This document shows, in pieces, positions 26,417 through 35,509 of a stretch of 64,000 nt of DNA; within the stretch, counting starts at the first letter, position 1, and each line of letters opens with the position of its first letter. Source of the stretch: Planctomycetota bacterium (GTDB lineage: Bacteria; Planctomycetota; B15-G4); NCBI GenBank assembly GCA_020638905.1, contig JACKHP010000022.1, positions 12,977 to 76,976 of the forward strand, read 5' to 3'. Both the position numbers and the translations under genes were made by a program. A model generated the notes under the pieces. The model was not told the DNA's origin. It did no database searches and worked only from the letters and a program-made list of their open reading frames with translations.

Positions 26417-26643
26417 CGGTCGTGCTCCGCGAAGATCGAGGCGAGCGCATGCTCGCCGGATCCCTCCATCGGTCGCGGAGCGGGCGGTTCCTTCAGGGAA
26501 AGTACGTATATGCGCGAACGAATATTTCCTCGCGGGCTCGGCGGGGCCCTGCGAGGGCGCGACCGGGCCTCCGGGCGAAGTCGCCGCCCTGCCGGAATCC
26601 CCATGGGATCGGCCGATCGGAGGCCGATCCCGAGCCCCGGAGG
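26417..26643. other. intergenic region with an AT-rich promoter-like core
   Basis: The stretch 26500-26530 (around CGTATATGCG and GAATATTTCC) is the most AT-rich spot for kilobases and lies ~100 bases before the EAL gene on the minus strand, so it probably holds its promoter. A 7-base inverted repeat, GGCGAGC and GCTCGCC around GCAT, is at 26440-26457 in the leader. Confidence 0.4.
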
Positions 26644-27786
26644 TCAGGCGCGCACGGCCTCGACGAGCCGACCGACCTCGGCCCGGCCGTCCTCGGGACG
26701 GGCGTAGCTGCGCCCGAAGCGGTTGCCCACGAAGTCGAGGTAGGACACCTCTTCCTGCTTCACGAAGCCCTTCTGCGGCAGCTTGCCCTGGGCGTGCAGG
26801 TCGAGCACGGCGCACAGTCCCGCGGCGGTCGTGATCTGGATCGCTCCCCAGTGCGCCCCCGCGACGTCGCCGTGCAGGACCTTGTTCACGTACGACTCCT
26901 GCGTGAAGCGGCCCTCGCGCGTGCCGGTCACCGTGACCACGATCAGCACCACGTCCTGGGCGGTGTACGGCAGCGCGTGCTCGAAGAGCCGGCACATCAG
27001 GCCCGGGTCGTCCTTGAGGCGCAGGTCGTCCATCAGGATCTTGAGCAGGTCGCGGTGCCCCGGGTAGCGGATGCTCTTGTAGTCGAGGTTGCGCACGCGG
27101 CCCGCGTACGTCTCGGCCATCGAGCCCAGACCGCCGGACGTGTTGAACGCCTCGTACGGCAGGCCGTCGATGGTGATGTCCTCGAGGTCCTCGAGCGGCG
27201 GCAGCGCGACGAGTTCGCCGCCGACGACCGCCTCGCACGGGTGGCGGTACTCGTTCACGAGGCCCTCGGTGCTCCACGTCAGGTTGTAGTTCAGGCGGTT
27301 GTGCGGGAAGAGCGGCAACGCGCCGACGCGCATCTTGACCGTGTCGAGCGCGTCGAAGGTCTGCGCGAGGTGGTGCGCGACGATCGTGATGAAGCCCGGC
27401 GCGAGTCCGCACTGTGGGATGAAGGCCTTGTCGGAGTCGCGCGCCAGCTCGGCCACGGCCTTGGTGACGGCCACGTCCTCGGTCAGGTCCATGTAGTGCA
27501 GGCCGACCTTCTTCGCGGCGCGCGCGATGCCCACGTTGCAGTGGAACGGCGCGCAGGAGAGCACGTAGTCGTGGCCGGCGATGACCTTCTCGACGGCGGC
27601 CTGGTCGGTCAGGTCGCAGGCGGCAGAGCGCGTGTCGGGCAGGCCCGCGGCGGCGGCGCGCGCGGCGTCGGCGTCCTTGTCGACGGCGGTCACCCGGTAG
27701 TCGCCCGAGTGCGCCAGGAACGCGGTCACGAGGCGTCCGACCTTGCCTGCACCGAGGACGACGATCTGCTTGCTCTGCCGGGTCAT
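26644..27786 (-). CDS. saccharopine dehydrogenase-like oxidoreductase
   Basis: 380 residues. N-terminal Rossmann motif VVLGAGKVGRLV, then the family-typical YVLSCAPFHCNVGIA, HYMDLTED and PQCGLAPGF segments. Length and motifs fit the saccharopine dehydrogenase/lysine dehydrogenase group, which oxidise or reduce lysine-linked Schiff bases with NAD(P). The exact reaction is not certain. Monocistronic; TAGACT at 27894-27889 is a likely -10, giving a leader of about 100 bases. Confidence 0.85.
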   Translation of the reverse strand: MTRQSKQIVVLGAGKVGRLVTAFLAHSGDYRVTAVDKDADAARAAAAGLPDTRSAACDLTDQAAVEKVIAGHDYVLSCAPFHCNVGIARAAKKVGLHYMDLTEDVAVTKAVAELARDSDKAFIPQCGLAPGFITIVAHHLAQTFDALDTVKMRVGALPLFPHNRLNYNLTWSTEGLVNEYRHPCEAVVGGELVALPPLEDLEDITIDGLPYEAFNTSGGLGSMAETYAGRVRNLDYKSIRYPGHRDLLKILMDDLRLKDDPGLMCRLFEHALPYTAQDVVLIVVTVTGTREGRFTQESYVNKVLHGDVAGAHWGAIQITTAAGLCAVLDLHAQGKLPQKGFVKQEEVSYLDFVGNRFGRSYARPEDGRAEVGRLVEAVRA

Positions 27787-28090
27787 GGGGGTGGCCTCGC
27801 GGAACGGGCGCGCCGGGATCGGGGGGGCGGCGCCGGGGTGGGACGGGTGTCGTGCACCGCCTTCTTGGAGGCGGTACGGAAGCCTCGCAGTCTACCATGG
27901 CGGGACGCGGCCGACCGGCGGCGCGGGCTCCCCCGGGCCCCGACGCGGAGGGCCTCGGCAGGCTGTTTCCGCCGGGGCCCGGGGGCCGTGCGCGGGGCCT
28001 CCGGGCTTTCCGTGGGAGCACCCTTCAGCCTGACCCCCGCGAGGCCGAGAATGAGGCCTCCCGACGCCTTCCGTCCGTCCGAGACCCGCC
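27787..28090. other. divergent intergenic region
   Basis: 304 bases between the saccharopine dehydrogenase-like gene and the ACT gene. It contains the minus-strand TAGACT box; on the plus strand GAGAAT (28047-28052) is a weak -10 candidate for the ACT gene. A G/C-only run near 27930-27990 has self-complementary pieces. No gene seen. Confidence 0.4.
27889..27894 (-). promoter_or_regulatory. probable -10 (TAGACT)
   Basis: TAGACT on the minus strand in the leader of the saccharopine dehydrogenase-like gene; the same hexamer occurs before the large propeller gene at 38079. Confidence 0.38.
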
Positions 28091-28561
28091 GTGTACGACA
28101 TCGCCGAGGAGCGCGACGACCGCTCGTCCCCGCCGCTCATCAAGCAGCTCTCGATCTTCCTGCCCAACCGGGTCGGCGCGCTGCTCGCCGTGACACGTTG
28201 CCTCGACGCGTACGCGATCCGCATCTGCGCGCTGTCGATCCTCGACGCGGCCGACCACGCGGTGCTGCGCATCATCGTCGACCACCCGGGCCTGGCGCAG
28301 GAGGCGCTCTCGACCGAGGGCTATGCGGTGTTCGAGTCCGACGTGCTGGGCGTCGTGCTGCCGGCGGCCGACAGCGGCGGCATCAAGGCCGTGCTCTCGG
28401 CGCTGCTGCTGGCCGAACTCAACGTGCACTACGTCTACTCGCTCATCGCGATGAGCACCGGCACGCCGATCGTCGCGATCAGCGTCGAGGACTCCGACTC
28501 GGCGGCCCAGGTGCTCGAGAGCAAGGGCCTCGAACTCATCGGACAGGCCGAGCTGCTCTGA
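28091..28561 (+). CDS. tandem ACT-domain protein
   Basis: 156 residues, GTG start. Two ACT domains: KQLSIFLPNRVGALLAVTRCL (about 18-85) and LSALLLAELNVHYVYSLIA (about 95-156). Stand-alone ACT pairs like this bind amino acids and often act as regulatory subunits. It faces away from the saccharopine dehydrogenase-like gene, which may hint at an amino-acid-related role. Confidence 0.8.
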   Translation: MYDIAEERDDRSSPPLIKQLSIFLPNRVGALLAVTRCLDAYAIRICALSILDAADHAVLRIIVDHPGLAQEALSTEGYAVFESDVLGVVLPAADSGGIKAVLSALLLAELNVHYVYSLIAMSTGTPIVAISVEDSDSAAQVLESKGLELIGQAELL

Positions 28562-28625
28562 GGCGCGTGCGGCGCGCGCGTCGACGCGTCCGTCGCGCCG
28601 TCCTCGCACGACGCTGCGAATTGCC

Positions 28626-28664
28626 GCGAGGTCGCCGGGTCCCGGATGGACCCGACGACCTCGC
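28626..28664. terminator. bidirectional hairpin between convergent genes
   Basis: GCGAGGTCG (28626-28634) pairs with CGACCTCGC (28656-28664); an inner stem GGGTCC/GGACCC closes a 5-base loop. It separates the stops of the ACT gene and the TRL-like gene. T-tracts are absent. Confidence 0.6.
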
Positions 28665-28685
28665 CGATCGACGCGCGGCCGCCCT

Positions 28686-29078
28686 CTACTTGGCGGTCGG
28701 CGTTCCGTACACGTGGACGTAGCGCTGGGTCCAGATGCCGAGGATCGAGAACACCTCGAGGTCGGCGTACTGCACATGGTCGATGCCGTGGTTCTTGGCG
28801 ATGTCGCCGATACCGCGACTGTCCCAGGCCACTTCGGCCAGGTTGACCGTGATGTGCTTCGAGTTCTGGTCGGCGTCGCCGGAGGGGACCGGGTTGGCCG
28901 AGAGGTTCGTGTCCAGCGGGACGGTGACGTGCGTGTAGATGAGTCCTGGAGTGTCACCACCCGAGAACGGCGCCGCACCGGGACGCTGGTTCGCGGGGTT
29001 CTGGCCGGGGCCGAGCGCGCACGCGGGCGCGAAGACCAGGGCCAGGACGGCCAGGACGAGTGGGCTCTTGATGGGCAT
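28686..29078 (-). CDS. TRL-like lipoprotein (second of a pair)
   Basis: 130 residues, lipobox region VFAPAC. The mature part has the TRL-like family pattern: GLIYTHVTVPLDTNLSANP near the start and LEVFSILGIWTQRYVHVYG at the end. TRL proteins are small envelope lipoproteins of unknown function. Its ATG overlaps the stop of the upstream paralogue (TGATG), so the two are translationally coupled. Confidence 0.72.
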   Translation of the reverse strand: MPIKSPLVLAVLALVFAPACALGPGQNPANQRPGAAPFSGGDTPGLIYTHVTVPLDTNLSANPVPSGDADQNSKHITVNLAEVAWDSRGIGDIAKNHGIDHVQYADLEVFSILGIWTQRYVHVYGTPTAK

Positions 29079-29371
29079 CAGTCGCCGTAGACGATCGTCG
29101 TCCAGTTCGTGTAGACGATGCCGAGGATGGCGAAGGTGCGGATGTCCATGTGGCGGACGGTCTTGATGCCGGCCGCGTCGGCCGCGGCCTTCGTGCCACG
29201 GTCGCCCCAGGCGACGAGACCCAGCACCTGGTACGCGTCGGCCTGGCCGACCTTCGCACCGAACGTGGTGTCCATGACGTCGGTGTCGAGCGGCTCGACG
29301 ACGTCGAAGTAGATGCACCCCGGGACGAGCAGCAGCAGCATCGCCACGCTCAGGATCCGAGCAAGCTTCAT
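29078..29371 (-). CDS. TRL-like lipoprotein (first of a pair)
   Basis: 97 residues, lipobox LVPGC. Mature part shows the same ends as its neighbour: VEPLDTDVMDTTFGAKVG and MDIRTFAILGIVYTNWTTI followed by VYGD. Shorter than the downstream copy because the N-terminal GLIY loop is reduced. Probably a local duplication; overlap TGATG with the next gene. Confidence 0.7.
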   Translation of the reverse strand: MKLARILSVAMLLLLVPGCIYFDVVEPLDTDVMDTTFGAKVGQADAYQVLGLVAWGDRGTKAAADAAGIKTVRHMDIRTFAILGIVYTNWTTIVYGD

Positions 29372-29558
29372 GGATTCGCTCCAGTGGGAATCGGGCATCG
29401 GTGCGGACCGGCGGTCGGCGATCGGTGCCCGAGGATCGACAACTTCTCCACCGACGAGCGTCGAAAGCCGGAGGGCGCGTGTCAATGCCCCGCTGGCCGC
29501 ACTTCGCGGCCGACGCACCGGGCCGGCGCCGCCTGGCGCCAGCGCCCGTGTCGTACGT

Positions 29559-30656
29559 TCAGGAGCGCTTGCGTGCCCGCAGGATCCACGAGTCGAAGGC
29601 GCGCTCGACGAAGCTGCCGGTGGCGTGGTCGAGCGCGGTCGCGGCGCGGTTGGCGAGCAGCGCGAGGCCGCAGCCGAGTCCCGAGAAGCGCGCCTCGGAG
29701 ACGATCATGAGTTCGGGGACCGGGAACGTGATCTGGTAGTACCAGCGTCCTTCGATGCGGTAGCCGCGCTCGAGCAGCCGGCCCTCGACCGTCGAGCGGC
29801 GCAGCCCGTTGAGCTCGCGCGCCGGCAGCAGCGGACGCTTGCGCCGCCGCCGGAAGCCCGACGAGGCCGGGTTCAGGTCGCCGATCACCAGCAGCCCGCC
29901 CGGCTCGACCAGCCTGTCGAGCGCCGCGAGGTACTCGTCGGCGTCGGGCGCGAAGCTGATCACGCCCGAGTTGAGCACGAGCTGGAACGGGTCGGCGAAC
30001 GGCACGTCCTCGACGAAGCCCACGCGGGCATCGAGCGCCACGCCCGACGAATGCGCGTTCTGCTTCGCGATCTCGACCATCGCCGGCGACGGGTCGAAGG
30101 CCGAGGCACGGGCACCGGCGAGGGCGGCCTCGATGCCGACCCATCCCGCGCCGCAGCCGGCGTCGAGGGTGCGCAGGCCGCGTTTGTCGCCGGCCACGTC
30201 GGAGAGCAGCTTGCGCATCCAGCGGTAGTGGCCGTACGTCGGCGTCCCCGGGACGCCGTTCCAGCCGCCGGCGTTCGCGTCGAACTTCGCGCGCGTCGTG
30301 GCGCGTCCCAGCGCACCGTCGCGGTCGCGCACGTAGAGCACGGTGCGCGGCGGACCCTCGAGCGCCGCGTCGAGCGGACGCGCGTTGCCGAGCGTGTGCC
30401 GCACCGCGGCGCCGCGTCCGTCGAGGCGGTAGACCGCGGTCACGTGCGCCGCCGGCCACAGCGCGTCGCGCAGGCGAGCGAGCGCGCGGTCGTCGGGCGC
30501 CCCCGGCAGGACGAGCAGCATGTGTCCGCCGGCGAGCTGCGCGAGCACGGCGTCGACCGAGCTGCGTCCGTCGCCCTCGCCGTGGACGACCGGCACGTCG
30601 GGGACCTCGAGCTCGAGATCGGCGACGATCGGGGCCAGATCGGCGGTGGCGGTCAA
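29559..30656 (-). CDS. SAM-dependent methyltransferase with novel N-terminal part
   Basis: 365 residues. I choose the TTG at 30656 because AGGAGG lies 7 bases upstream; no ATG or GTG fits. The last two thirds are a class-I methyltransferase: motif I LDAGCGAGWVGIEAA, an acidic residue in AFDPSPAMVE, and motif III around GGLLVIGDL. The first ~110 residues are an unrecognised domain. TACACT at 30697-30692 supplies a promoter, so it does not depend on the B12-controlled genes upstream. Confidence 0.82.
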   Translation of the reverse strand: MTATADLAPIVADLELEVPDVPVVHGEGDGRSSVDAVLAQLAGGHMLLVLPGAPDDRALARLRDALWPAAHVTAVYRLDGRGAAVRHTLGNARPLDAALEGPPRTVLYVRDRDGALGRATTRAKFDANAGGWNGVPGTPTYGHYRWMRKLLSDVAGDKRGLRTLDAGCGAGWVGIEAALAGARASAFDPSPAMVEIAKQNAHSSGVALDARVGFVEDVPFADPFQLVLNSGVISFAPDADEYLAALDRLVEPGGLLVIGDLNPASSGFRRRRKRPLLPARELNGLRRSTVEGRLLERGYRIEGRWYYQITFPVPELMIVSEARFSGLGCGLALLANRAATALDHATGSFVERAFDSWILRARKRS

Positions 30657-30691
30657 CGGACGTCCTCCTGCGCGCGGCGTGCGGGTCGGGG

Positions 30692-30697
30692 AGTGTA
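30692..30697 (-). promoter_or_regulatory. probable -10 (TACACT) of the methyltransferase gene
   Basis: Minus-strand TACACT lies about 22 bases before the AGGAGG ribosome site of the TTG-start gene; the same hexamer occurs at 6550. Confidence 0.42.
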
Positions 30698-30769
30698 CCG
30701 CGCGCCGCGCGCGAGTGCCGCGCCGCCGTCGCGGGACGCGCGAGGCCGGCTGGCGCCGCCCCGCGCGTC

Positions 30770-31839
<1,070 letters not shown>

Positions 31840-31955
31840 GGGTGGCCTCCCTGGAGATGAGGTGTGCGGTGCCGGACGGGCGCGGTGCGTCGAGGTGGCG
31901 GGCGAGGTGGCGTCCGGAAGCCGCGCATGCGATGAGCGGATGGTGCGTGGGATGT

Positions 31956-31989
31956 GCACCCGGCGTCGCCGCGCGACGACGCCGGGTGC
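31956..31989 (-). terminator. intercistronic hairpin between the two B12-linked genes
   Basis: A perfect 13-bp stem, GCACCCGGCGTCG with CGACGCCGGGTGC, around an 8-base loop, starting 10 bases beyond the stop of the propeller gene. It could terminate or attenuate, lowering expression of the downstream surface protein, or stabilise the upstream message. Confidence 0.55.
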
Positions 31990-31998
31990 TGCGCGGCG

Positions 31999-33297
31999 TC
32001 AGCCGATGACGAAGCGCGAGCCGGTCGAGAGTCCGAAGCGTCCGTCCTCGAGGGTGATGCCCTGGACCGCGAGGTCGAGGCCGACGAGGCCGGGCTGGCC
32101 GTGCAGCACGACGGCGATCGTGAGCGTGCCCGCGCCGTCGAGCGGCATGAGCGGCAGCAGCACGAAGGGCGCCGCGAAGCCGCCGGTCAGGTCGCCGATG
32201 CCGGGCACGGTGGGTCCCAGCGGATCGAGCGAGAGCAGGAACGTCCCGTCGGCCGACGGCGCGCCGTCGATCGTGAGCGTGAACAGGCTGTCGTTCGCCA
32301 CCGTGCCGCCGACCGTGAGCTCGGCGAGCGGCGCGCTGCGCAGCGCGACGGTGCCGACGAAGAAGTCGGACACGTGCAGTTCGCCCTCTCCGCCGGCGCC
32401 GGGCACGAAGCCGGCCGCGCCCTCGCTGAGCGAGAGCGTGCCGGCGTAGCCGAAGCCGGACATGTACTCCGGGTCGACGCCGTCGGTCGTGCCGTCGTCG
32501 TCGCGATCGGGCAGCAGCCGCGCGATCGTCCCGGAGAAGCCCGTGCCGACCAGGAAGCTGCCGTCCTGCGCGCCGACGAAGCCGGACGCGCCGGCCAGGC
32601 CGGCCGCGAAGTCGATCGCCTCGCCGGCGTCGAGCGCGTCGTCGTCGCCGTTCGTGTCGCGCAGCCGCACGACCCGTCCGTCGGCGAGGGTCGCGTCGGC
32701 CAGGTACAGGTCGCCGTCCGACCAGACCAGGTCGCCGGGATAGGTGAAGCCGTCGGCGAAGATCGTGACGGCGCCGTCGGCCGTGCGCGTGACGCTGCCC
32801 AGCGTGGGGCTGCCGAAGAGGCTCACGCTCATGTACAGCTCGTCGGTGCCCGGCCGGAACGCGAGGTCGTACGGCACCCCCTGGTCGGTCGGCGTCAGGA
32901 ACGGCGGCTGCGCGGGATGCGGCACGTTCTCGCCGGCGTCGAGCGCGTCGCCGTCGCCGTTCAGGTCGCGCAGCACGTAGAGCGCGGCGAACGCGGGCGC
33001 CGACGGGAACGAGTCTCCGACGACGAGGTCGCCCGTGACCGGCGACTGGGCCATGCCTGCCATCGACCCGAAGCCCTCGGCCCACACGCTCAGCGCGCCG
33101 TTGGCGTGCTGGACGAGCAGCGTCTCGGCCATGAACGAGCCGCCGCGCACGAGCTGCGTGCCGTCGGCCAGCGTGATCTCGACCTGCGGGGAGAAGCCGA
33201 GCGTCTCGACGTTGAAGCCGGACGGCTTGACGATGTCGGTGGCGAGCGCCACCGGAGCGAGTGCGGCCAGGACGGCCGCCGAGCGAAGCACCTGCAT
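31999..33297 (-). CDS. secreted beta-propeller under a cobalamin riboswitch
   Basis: 432 residues, ATG 33297 with GGAGGT just upstream. Signal peptide to about residue 19 (VALATD). The body is a six- or seven-blade propeller of the NHL/YncE kind: repeated G-x-L-V-V/Y-D strands (GDLVVGDSFPS, GDLYLADATLADGRVVRL, GSFLVGTGFSGTIARLLP) with acidic Asp loops (DLNGDGDALD). The last ~90 residues resemble the C-terminal module of the other secreted propellers (LDGAGTLTIAVV...GLDLAVQGITLEDG). Bacteroides BtuG, a B12-binding surface propeller, is a functional analogue; homology is not claimed. Confidence 0.8.
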   Translation of the reverse strand: MQVLRSAAVLAALAPVALATDIVKPSGFNVETLGFSPQVEITLADGTQLVRGGSFMAETLLVQHANGALSVWAEGFGSMAGMAQSPVTGDLVVGDSFPSAPAFAALYVLRDLNGDGDALDAGENVPHPAQPPFLTPTDQGVPYDLAFRPGTDELYMSVSLFGSPTLGSVTRTADGAVTIFADGFTYPGDLVWSDGDLYLADATLADGRVVRLRDTNGDDDALDAGEAIDFAAGLAGASGFVGAQDGSFLVGTGFSGTIARLLPDRDDDGTTDGVDPEYMSGFGYAGTLSLSEGAAGFVPGAGGEGELHVSDFFVGTVALRSAPLAELTVGGTVANDSLFTLTIDGAPSADGTFLLSLDPLGPTVPGIGDLTGGFAAPFVLLPLMPLDGAGTLTIAVVLHGQPGLVGLDLAVQGITLEDGRFGLSTGSRFVIG

Positions 33298-33379
33298 GTT
33301 CACCTCCAGGATGGGGGATGAACCCAACGCGGTACTCGCGACGCGTTCCGAGAGAGGCGAGGTGCCCCCCTGGAACGCG

Positions 33380-33424
33380 CGAAGGCCACGAAATCCCGAT
33401 GCTGTCGGGGTCTCGCGGCCTTCG
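33380..33424 (-). promoter_or_regulatory. long hairpin in the riboswitch leader
   Basis: CGAAGGCCACGA (33380-33391, plus strand) pairs with TCGCGGCCTTCG (33413-33424) as 12 bp with one wobble-type position; CCGA/TCGG extends it inside. It lies between the riboswitch and the start codon, where an expression platform is expected, though there is no T-tract. A second small stem, ACCCC/GGGGT, is at about 33432-33447. Confidence 0.5.
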
Positions 33425-33499
33425 TCCTCCCGGACCCCGGTCGGGGTCGATGAGAGGTCGTCCAACGACGTTCGCTCTGGCCTCCTTCTGTCCGAGGAG

Positions 33500-33715
33500 A
33501 TCGCGAACCGTTACGTCGGCAGGGTGTTCTGACTCATGGATCGACCTGGGGGTGCGCCTTCCCATCCGCTCGCGCGGACAGTGGCCGTCCGTTCGGCGCC
33601 TCGCGAGGCACCTCGGGACCAGCACCCTTCGTCACCATTCACAGCGGCGGGACCGTGACGGATTTGCACCGTCTTCCCCCGGGCCGAGAACGCGGGTTGG
33701 GTAGGACTAGGAAAG
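33500..33715 (-). promoter_or_regulatory. cobalamin (B12) riboswitch
   Basis: Read on the minus strand the conserved core appears in order: GGGGAAGACGGTGCAAATCC, then CCCGCCGCTGTGA, then GCCACTG and GGGAAGGC closing the P6 region, and finally the B12 box GAGTCAGAACACCCTGCCG (33516-33535). These are the hallmark elements of the AdoCbl/Cbl riboswitch family. Transcription runs toward the secreted propeller gene, whose start codon is about 200 bases further on. B12 binding should lower expression of the genes downstream. Confidence 0.93.
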
Positions 33716-33832
33716 ATCGTGCCCGGCGAGCCGAGCGAGGTCCCCTTTGTCCAGGCTCGCGGGGCGCGCGTCAAGTGTCGCTCGTCGGCGAATGGCCTTC
33801 CGCGCGGCCACCCGTCGGCCGATGATGGCGTC

Positions 33833-35509
33833 ATGGATTCCCCCGTGAAGAAGCTCTTCGTCGGCGAGCTCGACGCCGGCGCACTCGCTCCTTTCCCGTT
33901 CCTCGACGCCGAGCGCAAGGAGCTGCTCGACATGCTGCGCGAGGCGCTCGGGCGCTTCGCCGCCGACCGCATCGATGCGGCCGCCATCGACCGCGAGCAC
34001 AAGGTGCCGGCCGAGGTGATCGAGGGACTGGCCGAGCTGGGCCTGTTCGGCATGCGCGTCCCCGAGGAGCACGGCGGCCTCGCGCTCGACGACAGCCAGT
34101 ACGTGCGCGTGGGCGTCGACCTGGCGCGCTACGACGGCCCCGTGGCGATCCTGTCGGGAGGACACTCGACGATCGGCATCAAGGCACTGCTGCTGTACGG
34201 CAGCGACGAGCAGAAGGCGCGCTACCTGCCGCGCCTCGCCACGGGCGAGCTCAAGGCCGCGTTCGCGCTCTCGGAGCCGGGCGCGGGCAGCGACGCGCAG
34301 TCGCTGCGCTGCACCGCGAAGCGCGACGCGAACGGCGACTACGTCCTCGACGGCGAGAAGCTGTGGATCACGAACGGCGGCTTCGCCGACCTCGTCACGG
34401 TCTTCGCGCGCACGCCCGACCATCCGCGCACCGACGGACGTCCCTCGATCTCGTGCTTCCTCGTCGAACGCGCGATGGGCTTCGTGTCGGGCAAAGAAGA
34501 GGAGAAGCTCGGCATCCGCGGCAGCTCGACCGTCCCGCTGCTGTTCGAGGGCGTGCGCGTGCCGGCCGCGAACCTCGTCGGCGAGCCGGGCGACGGCTTC
34601 AGGATCGCGCTCGAGGTGCTCAACACCGGACGCTGCGGACTCGCCGGAAACTGCCTCGGCGCCGGACGCTACCTGCTCGAGCAGACCGCGTCGTACACGA
34701 GCCAGCGCGCGCAGTTCGGACGTCCCATCGGCGAGTTCGAGCTCGTGCAGGAGAAGCTCGCGCGCATGGCGCAGGACCTGCACGCGCTCGACTGCATGGT
34801 GTTCCTGACCACCGGGCTGATGGACCGCGGCCTGCACGACCACGCGCTCGAGGCCGCGCTGTGCAAGGTGTTCGGCACCGAGACGCTCTGGTCGGTGGTG
34901 AACGACGCGGTGCAGTGCGCGGGCGGCAACGGCTTCACCACCGACTATCCCTTCGAGCGCATGCTGCGCGACGCGCGCGTGAACATGATCTTCGAGGGCA
35001 CCAACGAGATCCTGCGCGTCATGGTCGCCACGACCGGGCTGCGCGACGTCGCGCGCCGGCTGGCCGACGGCGTCGGCGAACAGAGCGACTACGGACGCAT
35101 CGTGCACGGCAAGGAGACGGCGCTGCCGATCGACGTCCCGGCGGCCCTGTCGCACGACGCGCTGGCGCTCTCGATGGGCGTCTCCGACCTGGCGCGCTCG
35201 GCGGCCAAGGCGGTGGCCGAGCACGGCAAGGCCGTGCGCGACCGGCAGCTCGTGTGCGCCGCCCTGTCCGATCAGGCCATGGCGCTCTGGGGGCAGCTCG
35301 CGGTGCTGCTGCGGGCCGCGTCGGTGGTGGCCGCCGAGGGCGAGGACGCGGCCGCCGACGAGCTCCTGCTGGCGAAGGGCGCCTGTCGCCGGCTGGCGCG
35401 CCGGGCCCGGACTTCCGTCCAGTCGCTGCGCGACAACGACGATGAGGTCCTGTTGGAGACCGCGGTCGCCGTCCTGCGCTGGGGCGGCCTGCCCGGAGAG
35501 CGAGCATGA
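33833..35509 (+). CDS. acyl-CoA dehydrogenase, long form
   Basis: 558 residues. Full acyl-CoA dehydrogenase core: YVRVGVDLARYDG...GGHSTIGIKALLLYG, AFALSEPGAGSDA (FAD/substrate loop), WITNGGFADL, and catalytic base Glu in MIFEGTNEILR. A C-terminal extension of ~130 residues resembles that of very-long-chain dehydrogenases. It should form trans-2-enoyl-CoA from acyl-CoA with FAD, passing electrons to an electron-transfer flavoprotein. Overlaps the following ATPase gene by ATGA. Confidence 0.92.
   Translation: MDSPVKKLFVGELDAGALAPFPFLDAERKELLDMLREALGRFAADRIDAAAIDREHKVPAEVIEGLAELGLFGMRVPEEHGGLALDDSQYVRVGVDLARYDGPVAILSGGHSTIGIKALLLYGSDEQKARYLPRLATGELKAAFALSEPGAGSDAQSLRCTAKRDANGDYVLDGEKLWITNGGFADLVTVFARTPDHPRTDGRPSISCFLVERAMGFVSGKEEEKLGIRGSSTVPLLFEGVRVPAANLVGEPGDGFRIALEVLNTGRCGLAGNCLGAGRYLLEQTASYTSQRAQFGRPIGEFELVQEKLARMAQDLHALDCMVFLTTGLMDRGLHDHALEAALCKVFGTETLWSVVNDAVQCAGGNGFTTDYPFERMLRDARVNMIFEGTNEILRVMVATTGLRDVARRLADGVGEQSDYGRIVHGKETALPIDVPAALSHDALALSMGVSDLARSAAKAVAEHGKAVRDRQLVCAALSDQAMALWGQLAVLLRAASVVAAEGEDAAADELLLAKGACRRLARRARTSVQSLRDNDDEVLLETAVAVLRWGGLPGERA

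Noticed and set aside
31840..31998. Separate promoter for the B12-linked surface protein
   Set aside because: No convincing -10/-35 pair; I leave it as read-through past the hairpin, which remains uncertain.
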